Under the pieces are notes generated by a model. It did no database searches. It was given only the letters and a program-made list of their open reading frames with translations, and had not been told where the DNA came from. Positions 49,253 through 57,159 of a DNA stretch of 64,000 nucleotides are shown here, in pieces (positions within the stretch are counted from its first letter, which is position 1; each line of letters starts with the position of its first letter). The stretch spans positions 1-64,000 of the forward strand of contig CAXTKQ010000004.1 in NCBI GenBank assembly GCA_964244955.1. Reading direction: 5' to 3'. A program made the translations under genes and the position numbers. Source of the DNA: Mucilaginibacter_A sp964244955 (GTDB lineage: Bacteria; Bacteroidota; Bacteroidia; Sphingobacteriales; Sphingobacteriaceae).

Positions 49253-50799
49253 TGAAAAAACTAATGAAGAACCCCATAAAAAATTACCTGCTAAAAACAG
49301 CATTGCTATCGGCCGCAGTGTTTATACAAGCTTGTACCAAAAACTTTGTAGAACTAAACACCAACCCCGATGCGGTTTCTACCAGCACGCCACAGTTTAT
49401 TTTCACCAAAGCGCAGTACGATGGCACCGCAAATATGCTAAACCTGTTGTTGGGCACCATGCAATATACAACCAGCTACAATGATGTTGCCGGTTTCGGT
49501 TCAAAATATATTCAAAGCCAAAGCAATTCATCATCAGCAACTTTCAGCAGTGCTTATCCAAACGAGATCAACGAAATTGGAGAAGTTATTAAAGGCGTAA
49601 CCGGCGATCCGTCAAAAGTAAATATGCTCGCCCAGGCCAGGATATGGCGTGTTTACTGTTTCAGCAGGCTGACCGATCTTTACGGTGATATTCCTTATTC
49701 CCAAGCCGGGCAAGGTTATAACAGCGCAAATTATACGCCTGCTTATGATCCCCAAAAAGATATTTATGCCAATATGTTGGCTGAACTTGATGCTGCCGCT
49801 ACCAGTATGGACCCTGCCAAAACCGCTACTTTTGGTTCTTCGGATCTAATTTATGGCGGCAATATTGCCCAGTGGAAAAAGTTCGCTTATTCTTTAATGC
49901 TTCGTTTAGGCATGCGGATGACTAAGGTTGACCCTGCTTCGGCACAAACCTGGGTTGCCAAAGCTATCGCCGGCGGTGTGATTACTGCGGATGCCGACAT
50001 TGCAAAAGTTGCTTACGTAGGTTCTGGCCAGGACATCAACAAAAACCCATTGGCCTTAACCCTGCTTAATACTGATTACATCAAAGCCAACGGAAGCAGC
50101 AATACCGAAGGCGGCAAGTACCAGGATGTGTTTATTAATTATTTAAAGGCAAATAAAGACCCGCGCCTGACGGTTATTTCGGTGGTTTATACTACCGGGA
50201 CTGCGGATACAACTTCGGCCAATCAAAAAGGGATGTCGGCAACACTTAGTGCAAAACCTGCCGATTTTGTAACTTATTCTGAACCACGCCAAAACACCGT
50301 GCTTCTTTTATCTGCCCCAAGATTGGTTTTTACGGCAGCCGAATCTTACTTTCTGTTATCGGAAGCTGCTTTGCGTGGCTGGTATTCCGGTGCAACGGCC
50401 AGTTTCTTATATCAAAACGGGATCAGTTCGGCGATGCGGCAATGGGCAGTAATTGCAGGGGCGCCCGGAACGATCACCACCAACCAGATCAACACTTACA
50501 TCAGCTATCATCAACTCAATACTGCCGGAACTTTTGCCCAGCAAATGCAGCAGATTTATACCGAATTTTGGGTAAGTTTATTTCCGGATGCGCAGGAAGT
50601 TTTTGCAAGTTACCGCCGTACAGGCTATCCGGCCTTAACGCCAAACAACTATGCCGGCAATGCTACCGGTGGTTTAATTTTCAGGCGGATGCTATACCCT
50701 GTTTCGGAACAAAACTTAAATGCTGCGGCTTACAAGGCTGCCATAGCACGCCAGGGCGCAGATGATTTTTTGACCAGGGTTTGGTGGGATAAACCGTAA
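49252..50799 (+). CDS. SusD/RagB-family lipoprotein (515 aa)
   Basis: Lipoprotein signal with lipobox near residue 27 (AAVFIQACTKNF), then the helical tetratricopeptide-type SusD fold: ELNTNPDAVSTSTPQFIFTK, RLTDLYGDIPYSQAGQGYNS, WKKFAYSLMLRLGMRM and YFLLSEAALRGWYSG. The sequence is of the SusD-like_2 type. It forms the lid of the SusC pore. ATG overlaps the SusC TAA (TAATG), so translation is coupled. Two element cores are translated inside: 49292-49303 (LKTALLS) and a near-copy at 50299-50310 (TVLLLSA). Confidence 0.94.
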   Translation: MKKLMKNPIKNYLLKTALLSAAVFIQACTKNFVELNTNPDAVSTSTPQFIFTKAQYDGTANMLNLLLGTMQYTTSYNDVAGFGSKYIQSQSNSSSATFSSAYPNEINEIGEVIKGVTGDPSKVNMLAQARIWRVYCFSRLTDLYGDIPYSQAGQGYNSANYTPAYDPQKDIYANMLAELDAAATSMDPAKTATFGSSDLIYGGNIAQWKKFAYSLMLRLGMRMTKVDPASAQTWVAKAIAGGVITADADIAKVAYVGSGQDINKNPLALTLLNTDYIKANGSSNTEGGKYQDVFINYLKANKDPRLTVISVVYTTGTADTTSANQKGMSATLSAKPADFVTYSEPRQNTVLLLSAPRLVFTAAESYFLLSEAALRGWYSGATASFLYQNGISSAMRQWAVIAGAPGTITTNQINTYISYHQLNTAGTFAQQMQQIYTEFWVSLFPDAQEVFASYRRTGYPALTPNNYAGNATGGLIFRRMLYPVSEQNLNAAAYKAAIARQGADDFLTRVWWDKP

Positions 50800-50871
50800 C
50801 GCTGCTTAAACCATGTTTTCGGTTGGTCTAATTTTGACGTTTTACCTTTTTAAAGCAGGAGAATAAATAAT

Positions 50872-50906
50872 AAAGTCCGGCACTCAATTCTTGAGTGCCG
50901 GGCTTT
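50872..50906. terminator. Strong hairpin between convergent genes
   Basis: AAAGTCCGGCACTCAA pairs with TTGAGTGCCGGGCTTT (one bulge) around a three-base loop. T runs are short, but the stem is very stable and lies between convergent genes ending at 50799 and 50930. Confidence 0.75.
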
Positions 50907-50929
50907 AACGATAATTACGTTGCTGATTT

Positions 50930-51406
50930 TTATGCCCCTAAAATGCTTTTTGCAATTTGAGTATACTTTTCATCAGCTTGCTTGGCCTCATCCAAACATG
51001 CCTGCATTTCCTGCTGTGCCTGGGCAAGGCCGGCTGCGGCAGCATAGCTTGCCTGCGTGCCAAACGCTGCTATCCAATAATGCAATGACATTTGGCCGCT
51101 GGCGATGATGCCCAAATCACGGGTATTGTCATCCGCTGCCTGCTGCCTGATTTTTTTGCTCACCTGATAATGCGCTTTCAATATTTCGTTGTCCTGGTCT
51201 GCATTGCCGCCTGCTTCCTCAAGGCCCCGGTCTATGCGTTGGGCCCAAACTTTTGATTGTTCGTTGCCTTGCTGAAGTGCGTTTTTCAGCTCCTCGTTTT
51301 TTACATCGTTTTGTATTTCGCCTGTAGCTTCTTCCGCTACTTTACTGCCTGCTTTCATTGCCGCAAAGCCTTGTTTAATCAGCTCTTTCAAATTCTGCTT
51401 TTCCAT
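50930..51406 (-). CDS. Ferritin-like DUF892 (YciE/YciF-type) protein (158 aa)
   Basis: Four-helix ferritin-like protein of the YciE/YciF group: ELIKQGFAAMKAGSKVAEEA, LKNALQQGNEQSKVWAQRID, EILKAHYQVSKKIRQQAADD, and HYWIAAFGTQASYAAAAGLA. Members respond to osmotic or oxidative stress in other bacteria; metal binding has been proposed. The start is the ATG at 51406 (MEKQNLKEL), since the codon two before it is TTG. Monocistronic. Confidence 0.82.
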   Translation of the reverse strand: MEKQNLKELIKQGFAAMKAGSKVAEEATGEIQNDVKNEELKNALQQGNEQSKVWAQRIDRGLEEAGGNADQDNEILKAHYQVSKKIRQQAADDNTRDLGIIASGQMSLHYWIAAFGTQASYAAAAGLAQAQQEMQACLDEAKQADEKYTQIAKSILGA

Positions 51407-51412
51407 GTTCAA

Positions 51413-51856
51413 ATTTTTTTGATGTCTTAATTTGGTTTATTGTTAATACTTTACTTTGTTTGGTATAAACTGTAACTATTCAACATCCTACTTTTAGTTA
51501 AGTTTTATATCTTATGAATTAAAAATATCCATTTTATGGTTTGTTTAAATTGCGATCGCAAAAACCAACAATGCTTCTTTTATGCCTATAAATTCTGTCT
51601 TCAATAGAAAAAACACATTAGGCCAATGATTTTTATGTGGTAAAAGAAGCATCGGAAATAGGTGAGCAAATTTTAAACAAGCCCTAAATTAAGCAATCAA
51701 ACTTGCTGAAGTTTCAATCGGCTGATGCGATCATATCTTTTAACCGGACGACTAATTATATTATATCTGATTTCCCTTTCGTATCTTGCATAAACAAGGC
51801 TGGAACGGTGTGAACAAATCGAAGAACCTCCTTTTCTGGTAAGAATATATATTTCT
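51413..51856. other. Intergenic region with an inverted element pair
   Basis: About 440 bases between divergent genes. It holds the element pair at 51567-51656 and otherwise AT-rich sequence that must contain promoters for both neighbours. No further gene or RNA is recognised. Confidence 0.5.
51567..51656. repeat. Inverted pair of dispersed elements
   Basis: Exact cores on the minus strand at 51571-51582 and on the plus strand at 51641-51652. GCAT ends outward; tails TGCCTATAAATTCTG and CCAATGATTTTTATGTGG face inward. Spacer about 30 bases. Confidence 0.88.
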
Positions 51857-52630
51857 ATGAAAAATGGCGGAGAAAATGAAAATGCGCTATTGCTAAGTTT
51901 GAAAATACTTAACGATATTGGTGCATTGATACTTTCTGAATATACGGTCGAGCAAATTGTTGAAACGGTGTATGAACACGTCAATAAGTTGATGGACGCC
52001 TACTCTTTTGCCATCGGCATTTACAACCCAAACTCAGAGCGTATTGAATACGTTGGCGCACGGGAAAATGACCGGAAACTGCCGGCTTTTTCAATTTACG
52101 CCTATAGCCCGGAAAGGTTCTCAAGCTGGGTTTTTTCTCGTAAAACAACTTTGCTGATCAACGATTACGACAACGAGTATCATTTGTACCTGCCTCACGC
52201 TATTACGCCCATGCAAGGGATAAACCCTGCATCCCTGATGTATGTCCCGCTTATAATTAACCGGCAAATTATAGGATTGCTTTCTGTAAGAACAGCAAAA
52301 AAGAATGCTTATGGGCCACAATCCATGGAGATATTGAAAACGCTATCCGTATTTATTGCCAGAGCTTTAGAAAATGCGCGCCTGATAAAAAGTGAAAATA
52401 AAGTTATACGAAAGCTTCCCGCCTATTACCATCAGAACCCACTTTCGGCAAGAGAGTTGGAAGTGCTGCATTTATTATCCGAAGGGTTTACCAACCGTGC
52501 AATAGGCAATGAACTATTTATCTCACCCAGCACGGTAAAAACACATACACTAAATATTTATTCAAAGCTTGAGGCCGATAACCGCACCAACGCTATTGTC
52601 AAGGCAAGGGCATACGGATTGATTGATTAA
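51857..52630 (+). CDS. GAF-LuxR transcriptional regulator (257 aa)
   Basis: Residues about 20-175 form a GAF-like sensor domain (EYTVEQIVETVYEHVNKLMD, LMYVPLIINRQIIGLLSVRT). Residues about 195-257 are a LuxR-type helix-turn-helix: LSARELEVLHLLSEGFTNRA and ISPSTVKTHTLNIYSKL. There is no receiver domain, so it probably senses a small molecule or redox state through GAF. A perfect palindrome lies just after its stop, at the promoter of the cupin gene, which suggests it regulates that gene. ATG start. Confidence 0.9.
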   Translation: MKNGGENENALLLSLKILNDIGALILSEYTVEQIVETVYEHVNKLMDAYSFAIGIYNPNSERIEYVGARENDRKLPAFSIYAYSPERFSSWVFSRKTTLLINDYDNEYHLYLPHAITPMQGINPASLMYVPLIINRQIIGLLSVRTAKKNAYGPQSMEILKTLSVFIARALENARLIKSENKVIRKLPAYYHQNPLSARELEVLHLLSEGFTNRAIGNELFISPSTVKTHTLNIYSKLEADNRTNAIVKARAYGLID

Positions 52631-52631
52631 A

Positions 52632-52651
52632 AATCCACCAAATGGTGGATT
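52632..52651. promoter_or_regulatory. Perfect 20-base palindrome, possible operator
   Basis: AATCCACCAAATGGTGGATT is its own reverse complement. It begins one base after the stop of the GAF-LuxR gene and touches the -33 element of the cupin promoter. A two-base loop makes a terminator less likely than a dimer-binding site. Confidence 0.6.
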
Positions 52652-52679
52652 GATAGGAAGGTTTGCTTGCATAATTTTG
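52649..52679 (+). promoter_or_regulatory. Promoter of the cupin gene
   Basis: -33 ATTG (52649-52652), 19 bases, then a perfect -7 box TAATTTTG (52672-52679), 23 bases before the ATG at 52703. Confidence 0.65.
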
Positions 52680-52702
52680 ATTCATCATCAAGAATCAATA
52701 TT

Positions 52703-53203
52703 ATGAATGCTTTAATCAATGCTTCCGCCGTACGTCTTTCGGGCGAACAAATTCTCGAACGTTCCTACTGGTTCGGGCCAAACCTAGTTACCTTGCTGGC
52801 TACATCAACTGAAACAAACGGTGCCTACTCGCTCGTTAGGTGCCATACAAAAAAAGGCTTTGAGCCTCCGCTTCATGTTCATAGTATAGAAGATGAAAAC
52901 TCCTTCATATTAGAAGGCGAAGTATGCTATGAAGCAGGCAATCGGACAATACACGCAAAGCAAGGCGATTACATACACCTCCCGAAACACGTACCTCATA
53001 CCTTCAAAGTGCTTAGTGATGCAGCAACATTGCTCTTGTTGATAACCCCAGGCGGCTTTGAGGAAATGTTTGTGCAATGCAGCAGGCCAGCTTTGTCCCT
53101 TGATCTTCCACCCGTTCAGGAAGGGCCACAAATGGCTGCTTTTTTACAAACTATGCTTAGCGTAAACACACAGTTTGGCGTAACAATGCTGCCAAATTTG
53201 TAG
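52703..53203 (+). CDS. Cupin-domain protein (166 aa)
   Basis: Single cupin barrel: motif 1 in PPLHVHSIEDENSFILEGEV (HxH...E...G) and motif 2 in GDYIHLPKHVPHTFKV (conserved P and H). The metal-binding His/His/Glu/His set appears complete, so it may be a dioxygenase or metal-dependent enzyme. The C-terminus is FLQTMLSVNTQFGVTMLP. It is between the GAF-LuxR regulator and a YceI-type lipoprotein. The start is the ATG at 52703; the in-frame TTG upstream lies in the promoter. Confidence 0.88.
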   Translation: MNALINASAVRLSGEQILERSYWFGPNLVTLLATSTETNGAYSLVRCHTKKGFEPPLHVHSIEDENSFILEGEVCYEAGNRTIHAKQGDYIHLPKHVPHTFKVLSDAATLLLLITPGGFEEMFVQCSRPALSLDLPPVQEGPQMAAFLQTMLSVNTQFGVTMLPNL

Positions 53204-53246
53204 GCACTTAATTTAATATCCGTATCTAATTTACCCATCACCTATT

Positions 53247-53852
53247 ATGAAAAAACTATTGACTATCATCGCCATAGCTATGGCCCTTACTTCCTGTAAG
53301 AAAAATGAGGTTCAGGAAAGCAGTTATGAGGTTAATGCGACAACCTCGAAGATCGAATGGAAAGGTTCAGCGACTGATCATTCTCACATCGGTGCATTTA
53401 GTTTAAAAGGAACAGTAACCGCTAAAGGCCAAACAATTAAAAGTGGAAGTTTTAGTATACCTATAGCCTCTATTATGGATTATGATTTACCTGACCCTGC
53501 CAAAACACAATTGCTGAACGACCTTAAAAGCGGTAATTTTTTTAATGTTGCTATGTATCCCGAATCCGGCTTTAATCTTACTGCCATAAAGCCATATTCC
53601 GGAAACGACACGAGTGCTGTATCTGGTGCCAATTACCTGCTAACGGGAGATTTTACCATGATTGGGCAAACACACCAGGTATCGTTTCCGGCAAAAATAG
53701 CCTTTGAGAACGATAGCCTGAAAACTGAAGCCAAATTCAATCTTGACCGTACCAAATGGGGGATGAATATTTACAATGACCCTTCAAAGCCGCTTTATAT
53801 TTATCCTAATATCAATATAAGCCTTCATGTTCGGGCAGCGAAAGAAAAGTAA
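53247..53852 (+). CDS. YceI-family lipoprotein (201 aa)
   Basis: Lipoprotein signal MKKLLTIIAIAMALTSC with lipobox LTSC at residue 17. It is followed by a YceI lipocalin-like barrel: YEVNATTSKIEWKGSATDHS, GSFSIPIASIMDYDL, LLTGDFTMIGQTHQVSFPAK and AKFNLDRTKWGMN. YceI proteins bind isoprenoid chains. It starts 43 bases after the cupin gene and is probably in its operon. Confidence 0.92.
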   Translation: MKKLLTIIAIAMALTSCKKNEVQESSYEVNATTSKIEWKGSATDHSHIGAFSLKGTVTAKGQTIKSGSFSIPIASIMDYDLPDPAKTQLLNDLKSGNFFNVAMYPESGFNLTAIKPYSGNDTSAVSGANYLLTGDFTMIGQTHQVSFPAKIAFENDSLKTEAKFNLDRTKWGMNIYNDPSKPLYIYPNINISLHVRAAKEK

Positions 53853-53899
53853 CCGCATGATCTTTAATAAAGATAACCATCTGATAAAAACAGTTAAAC

Positions 53900-53995
53900 C
53901 TTTTTGGATGCTTCTTTTACCACCTAAAAAACAGTAAAGTTTTTATGCGAGGATAAGTTTTGCCATAGAAATTACAGGCATAAAAGAAGTACAAT
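53900..53995. repeat. Inverted pair of dispersed elements
   Basis: Exact core on the minus strand (53908-53919, tail CCACCTAAAAAACAG) and variant TAAAAGAAGTAC on the plus strand (53981-53992). GCAT-type ends outward. It lies after the YceI gene; another partial core (TAAAAACAGTTA) begins at 53885. Confidence 0.8.
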
Positions 53996-54038
53996 AGATT
54001 ATCCGAGTCCAAATTAGCAGCAAAAAAACCGCTAATAA

Positions 54039-54070
54039 AAAAACGGGGCAAGTTAACTTGCCCCGTTTTT
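54039..54070. terminator. Bidirectional terminator between convergent genes
   Basis: A perfect 32-base palindrome (AAAAACGGGGCAAGTT with its reverse complement). With A and T runs on both sides it should end transcripts from both directions (YceI gene and Tat-SDR gene). Confidence 0.92.
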
Positions 54071-54127
54071 CAAAATCGTGTATTAAAAACCTCTTTTTAC
54101 TTTTCAAAAAAAGTGATTGCAGGTATT

Positions 54128-55135
54128 TTATGGCTGCCCTTTTCCGCCACCGGCACCATAAATGTTACCGGTTGTAAAACTTGCACTGTTATCAGCCAAT
54201 TGAACGTAAATGGAAGCTAATTCTGCCGGTTGGCCTGGCCTGCCAAGCGGATAATCGCCTCCGAAGTTTTTCAGTTTTTCCTGAGTTGCGCCACCGCTTA
54301 CTTGCAAAGGTGTCCAGATTGGTCCTGGTGCCACGCCGCATACGCGGATGCCTTTTGGCCCCAGTTGTTTGGCCAATGATTTTACGTAGTTCATGGTTGC
54401 AGCTTTGGTTTGTGCATAATCGTACAAGTCTGGCGATGGGTCATAAGCTTGCTCAGAAGTTGTTCCGATAATAACCGATCCCGGCTGCAAATGTGGTAAA
54501 GCCGCTTTGATGATCCAAAATGGCGCATAAATATTGGTTTTCATTGTCCAGTCAAACTGCTCGGTCGAAATATCTAAAATAGAAGCATGTGCCTGCTGGC
54601 GGCCTGCGTTGCTCACCACAATATCCAACCCGCCCAAACCACGAACGGCTTCATCTACCAATCGCTTGCAGAATGCCTCGTCGCGCAAATCGCCGGGAAT
54701 GGCAACGGCTTTGCGGCCTGCTGCCTTGATCAAAGCAACCACTTCGCGTGCATCCGGTTCTTCAGAAGGAAAGTAATTAATGGCAACATCGGCACCTTCG
54801 CGGGCATAAGCAATGGCTGCTGCACGCCCCATGCCCGAATCGCCGCCGGTAATCAATGCTTTGCGGCCTGCCAACCGGCCAGAACCTTTATAACTGGTTT
54901 CGCCATGGTCTGGTTTCGGGTCCATTTGCGAGGCCAAACCCGGCCAAGGCTGAGACTGGCCTTTAAAAGGAGGTTTTGGATATTTGGAAGTTGGGTCTTG
55001 CAAATTTATCGGAGCATAAGTTGCGTTTGCCTGCGGTTCTGTTGCGCCAAAAACCGGCCCAACGGCTACGGCTGCCAAACCAGCACCCAAGCCGCCGATT
55101 ACTTTTCTCCGGCTGATCTTATTTTCTTCGTTCAT
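54128..55135 (-). CDS. SDR oxidoreductase with Tat signal (335 aa)
   Basis: A twin-arginine signal (KISRRKVIGGLGAGLAAVA, residues 6-24) precedes an SDR of the glucose dehydrogenase/general stress protein 39 subgroup. The cofactor motif is ALITGGDSGMGRAAAIAYA, NAG in VVSNAGRQQ, active-site Ser in IGTTSEQAY (TTS) and Tyr-x-x-x-Lys in LYDYAQTKAA. An exported SDR would need a cofactor folded in before export, as Tat allows. The short insert before the SDR domain (PKPPFKGQSQPWPG) is typical of this stress-related subgroup. ATG start. Confidence 0.92.
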   Translation of the reverse strand: MNEENKISRRKVIGGLGAGLAAVAVGPVFGATEPQANATYAPINLQDPTSKYPKPPFKGQSQPWPGLASQMDPKPDHGETSYKGSGRLAGRKALITGGDSGMGRAAAIAYAREGADVAINYFPSEEPDAREVVALIKAAGRKAVAIPGDLRDEAFCKRLVDEAVRGLGGLDIVVSNAGRQQAHASILDISTEQFDWTMKTNIYAPFWIIKAALPHLQPGSVIIGTTSEQAYDPSPDLYDYAQTKAATMNYVKSLAKQLGPKGIRVCGVAPGPIWTPLQVSGGATQEKLKNFGGDYPLGRPGQPAELASIYVQLADNSASFTTGNIYGAGGGKGQP

Positions 55136-55261
55136 CGTATTTATATTTTACTAATTAATGTTCAAAAGGATAACCTGCTCTGGTGCCTTTAGGTTTTAAC
55201 TGCTTATGTAAAAATGTTATAGGCAAACACGATGCCTTTGTTTAGCAATTAAGAAATAGCC

Positions 55262-55299
55262 GGACACCAAAAAATAGGTGATAAAAGAAGCATTGCCGG
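55262..55299 (+). repeat. Dispersed element, TAAAAGAAGCAT class
   Basis: Full copy: CACCAAAAAATAGGTGA tail, exact core at 55282-55293 and TGCCGG end. Intergenic, upstream of the small membrane protein. Confidence 0.9.
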
Positions 55300-55383
55300 T
55301 TCTGGAAAACTGCTGAAACAAGCATTTGCAATTATAAAAACTAAAACTATGTTTGTAGATCAATATTAGCCTAATAAAAAACG

Positions 55384-55566
55384 ATGAACAATTTTTTCAG
55401 AACCATAATTGCAGCCTGGGGCGCCAAAAAACTGGGCGGCGGCTGTTTCTCTACCATTATTATTTTTATTGTGATTTATACTTTGTTGGGAAAATGCAAT
55501 AACCAGCCGCAAACAGCACATGCAAAAGCATTGCCTGCAAAAGTGCAAATGGCCAAAAAGTTTTAG
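55384..55566 (+). CDS. Small membrane protein (60 aa)
   Basis: One hydrophobic helix (STIIIFIVIYTLLGKC, about residues 23-38) preceded by a Gly/Lys segment and followed by a polar, Ala/Lys-rich tail (HAKALPAKVQMAKKF). No family recognised. The in-frame ATG and sensible topology make it a plausible real gene, but this is not certain. Confidence 0.55.
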   Translation: MNNFFRTIIAAWGAKKLGGGCFSTIIIFIVIYTLLGKCNNQPQTAHAKALPAKVQMAKKF

Positions 55567-55637
55567 TTGCGATAATAGCTTTCCGGCTATAAAACCAAAT
55601 AAAATTCTGTTTAAACCTCCTTAAAAACTTGCTTAAA

Positions 55638-56063
55638 ATGGAACTTGAAGATAAGTTGCAACGCTTTCTTGATGCCCAAAAAAGGGATTACCAAACGGCT
55701 TTGACCGAAATTAAAAACGGAAAAAAACGCAGCCATTGGATGTGGTATATTTTTCCGCAAGTGCAAGGTTTGGGTTTTAGCGAAACTTCCAGGTTTTATG
55801 CCATCCATGATTTAAAAGAAGCCGAAGCGTTTTTAAACCATCCAATTTTAGGCAGCAGGCTGACCCAAATTTGCGAAGCTTTAATAGAACAAAAAAACAA
55901 TAATGCCAACCAAATATTTGGCAGCCCGGACGATGTGAAGTTAAAATCATCCATGACTTTATTTGCCGCCGTACCCAATGCAAACCCGGTATTTCAAGCT
56001 GTGTTGGAAAAGTTTTTTGACGGGACAAAAGACACGCAAACTTTACGCATTATCCAAAAATAA
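55638..56063 (+). CDS. DUF1810 family protein (141 aa)
   Basis: Clear DUF1810 sequence: LQRFLDAQKRDYQTALTEIK, GKKRSHWMWYIFPQVQGLG, FLNHPILGSRLTQICEALI and DDVKLKSSMTLFAAV. Soluble, length normal, function unknown. The start is the ATG at 55638; an earlier TTG is in frame but less likely. Confidence 0.93.
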   Translation: MELEDKLQRFLDAQKRDYQTALTEIKNGKKRSHWMWYIFPQVQGLGFSETSRFYAIHDLKEAEAFLNHPILGSRLTQICEALIEQKNNNANQIFGSPDDVKLKSSMTLFAAVPNANPVFQAVLEKFFDGTKDTQTLRIIQK

Positions 56064-56085
56064 GGCGGTAAAAGAAGCAATGCCG
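56055..56085 (+). repeat. Variant dispersed element
   Basis: TAAAAGAAGCAA at 56069-56080 followed by TGCC, just after the DUF1810 stop; a one-base variant in the core. Confidence 0.65.
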
Positions 56086-56207
56086 TTTGGTTTTGATTTC
56101 GATTTAAAGTAGCTTGAATACAAATCGCAATTATATCAACCAATCATTTTTTTACTTTGATTGTATATTGCTGATACTGTTTCTTCTTCAAACAATTAAA
56201 AACCCAC

Positions 56208-56238
56208 ACCTACTTTTGGCCGATAAAAGAAGTATTTA
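56208..56238 (+). repeat. Dispersed element, TAAAAGAAGTAT variant
   Basis: Core at 56224-56235 with tail ACCTACTTTTGGCCGA. A second core of the same variant (56280-56291) lies 56 bases on, inside the coding end of the next gene (translated as DILLLAGK). Confidence 0.75.
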
Positions 56239-56246
56239 CATTCCGA

Positions 56247-56942
56247 TTAATCTTTATCGCCAACACTAATTTTACCTGCTAAAAGAAGTATATCTTTTAC
56301 TTCGATAACAGGTTTTTTATATCCAAACAACGCTGCATTGATCATGGCTGTTCCCAATTGTTGCATGGTGGAGGCCAAGTTGTTAGAAAATTTAGTCAGC
56401 AACGGATAAAGCCAGCCTAAGTACCGGTAAAATTTCAATACATTTTTTTGGCCAGCGATAGGCAATATAAAACCCGGACGAAAATTATAAACCTTTTTAA
56501 AAGGCAGTTTTTGCAAATCGTTCTCGGTTTTGCCTTTAACACGCGCCCACATCGAACGGCCTTTTTCAGTACTGTCTGTCCCGCTTCCGGATATGTATTC
56601 GAACGTCATGTTTGGATTGGTTGAAGCAAGTGCCTGGGCAAATTTAAGCGTTAACGTATAAGTAATTTGTGTATAAACCTCCTCGTTAACGCCAATAGAA
56701 GAAATACCTGCACAAAAAAAGCAAGCTTGATAACCAATAAGTTGCGGTGAGATTGTTGTTATATCGGTAAAATCGGCATGGATAATTTCAGTCAGTTTTG
56801 GATGGTTGACACCGCAAGTTTTCCGCCCGATCACTAATACTGATTTTATTTGCGGATGTAGCAAGCAGGTCAGCAGTACGCCTTCGCCTACCATTCCGCT
56901 TGCGCCGGTGATAATTACGCTTATTTTTTGTTCGGCTTGCAT
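56247..56942 (-). CDS. NAD(P)-binding epimerase-like protein (231 aa)
   Basis: Rossmann-fold protein with VIITGASGMVGEGVLL (GASGxxG), CFFCAGISSIG and FEYISGSGTDS, followed by KTENDLQKLPFKKVYNFRPG. It resembles the atypical SDR/NAD(P)H-binding group related to TIP30/oxidoreductase-like proteins in Bacteroidota. The canonical Tyr-x-x-x-Lys pair is not obvious, so it may bind a nucleotide without redox activity. The start is the ATG at 56942; the earlier in-frame codon is TTG and lies in the duplicated repeat. Confidence 0.82.
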   Translation of the reverse strand: MQAEQKISVIITGASGMVGEGVLLTCLLHPQIKSVLVIGRKTCGVNHPKLTEIIHADFTDITTISPQLIGYQACFFCAGISSIGVNEEVYTQITYTLTLKFAQALASTNPNMTFEYISGSGTDSTEKGRSMWARVKGKTENDLQKLPFKKVYNFRPGFILPIAGQKNVLKFYRYLGWLYPLLTKFSNNLASTMQQLGTAMINAALFGYKKPVIEVKDILLLAGKISVGDKD

Positions 56943-56944
56943 AA

Positions 56945-57085
56945 GTTTTGTTTGTCTAATCAAAGTAAGCCAAAAGAAACTAGTATTTCAAATCAGGCTT
57001 TTCTTCAAAACAAAATGAAACACACAACCTGTTAATTTAATTGTATTTTCACAGATGCTTCTTTTACCACCTAAAAATTGAAATG
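56945..57085 (+). repeat. Long direct repeat, copy 1, ending in a dispersed element
   Basis: About 130 bases (from TTTTGTTTG through AAGCCAAAAGAA, CCTGTTAATTTAATTGTATT and TTCACAGATGCTTC) recur at 59262-59395 with roughly 75-80 percent identity and in the same orientation. Its end is a full dispersed element (exact core on the minus strand at 57055-57066). The two copies flank the PAS histidine kinase gene. Confidence 0.8.
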
Positions 57086-57159
57086 ATTTAACTTTGAAAA
57101 AACCCAAACCTAAATTTAAAATTGTACAATTTACGTTTGAAAAAATTCGGAAAACCGGA

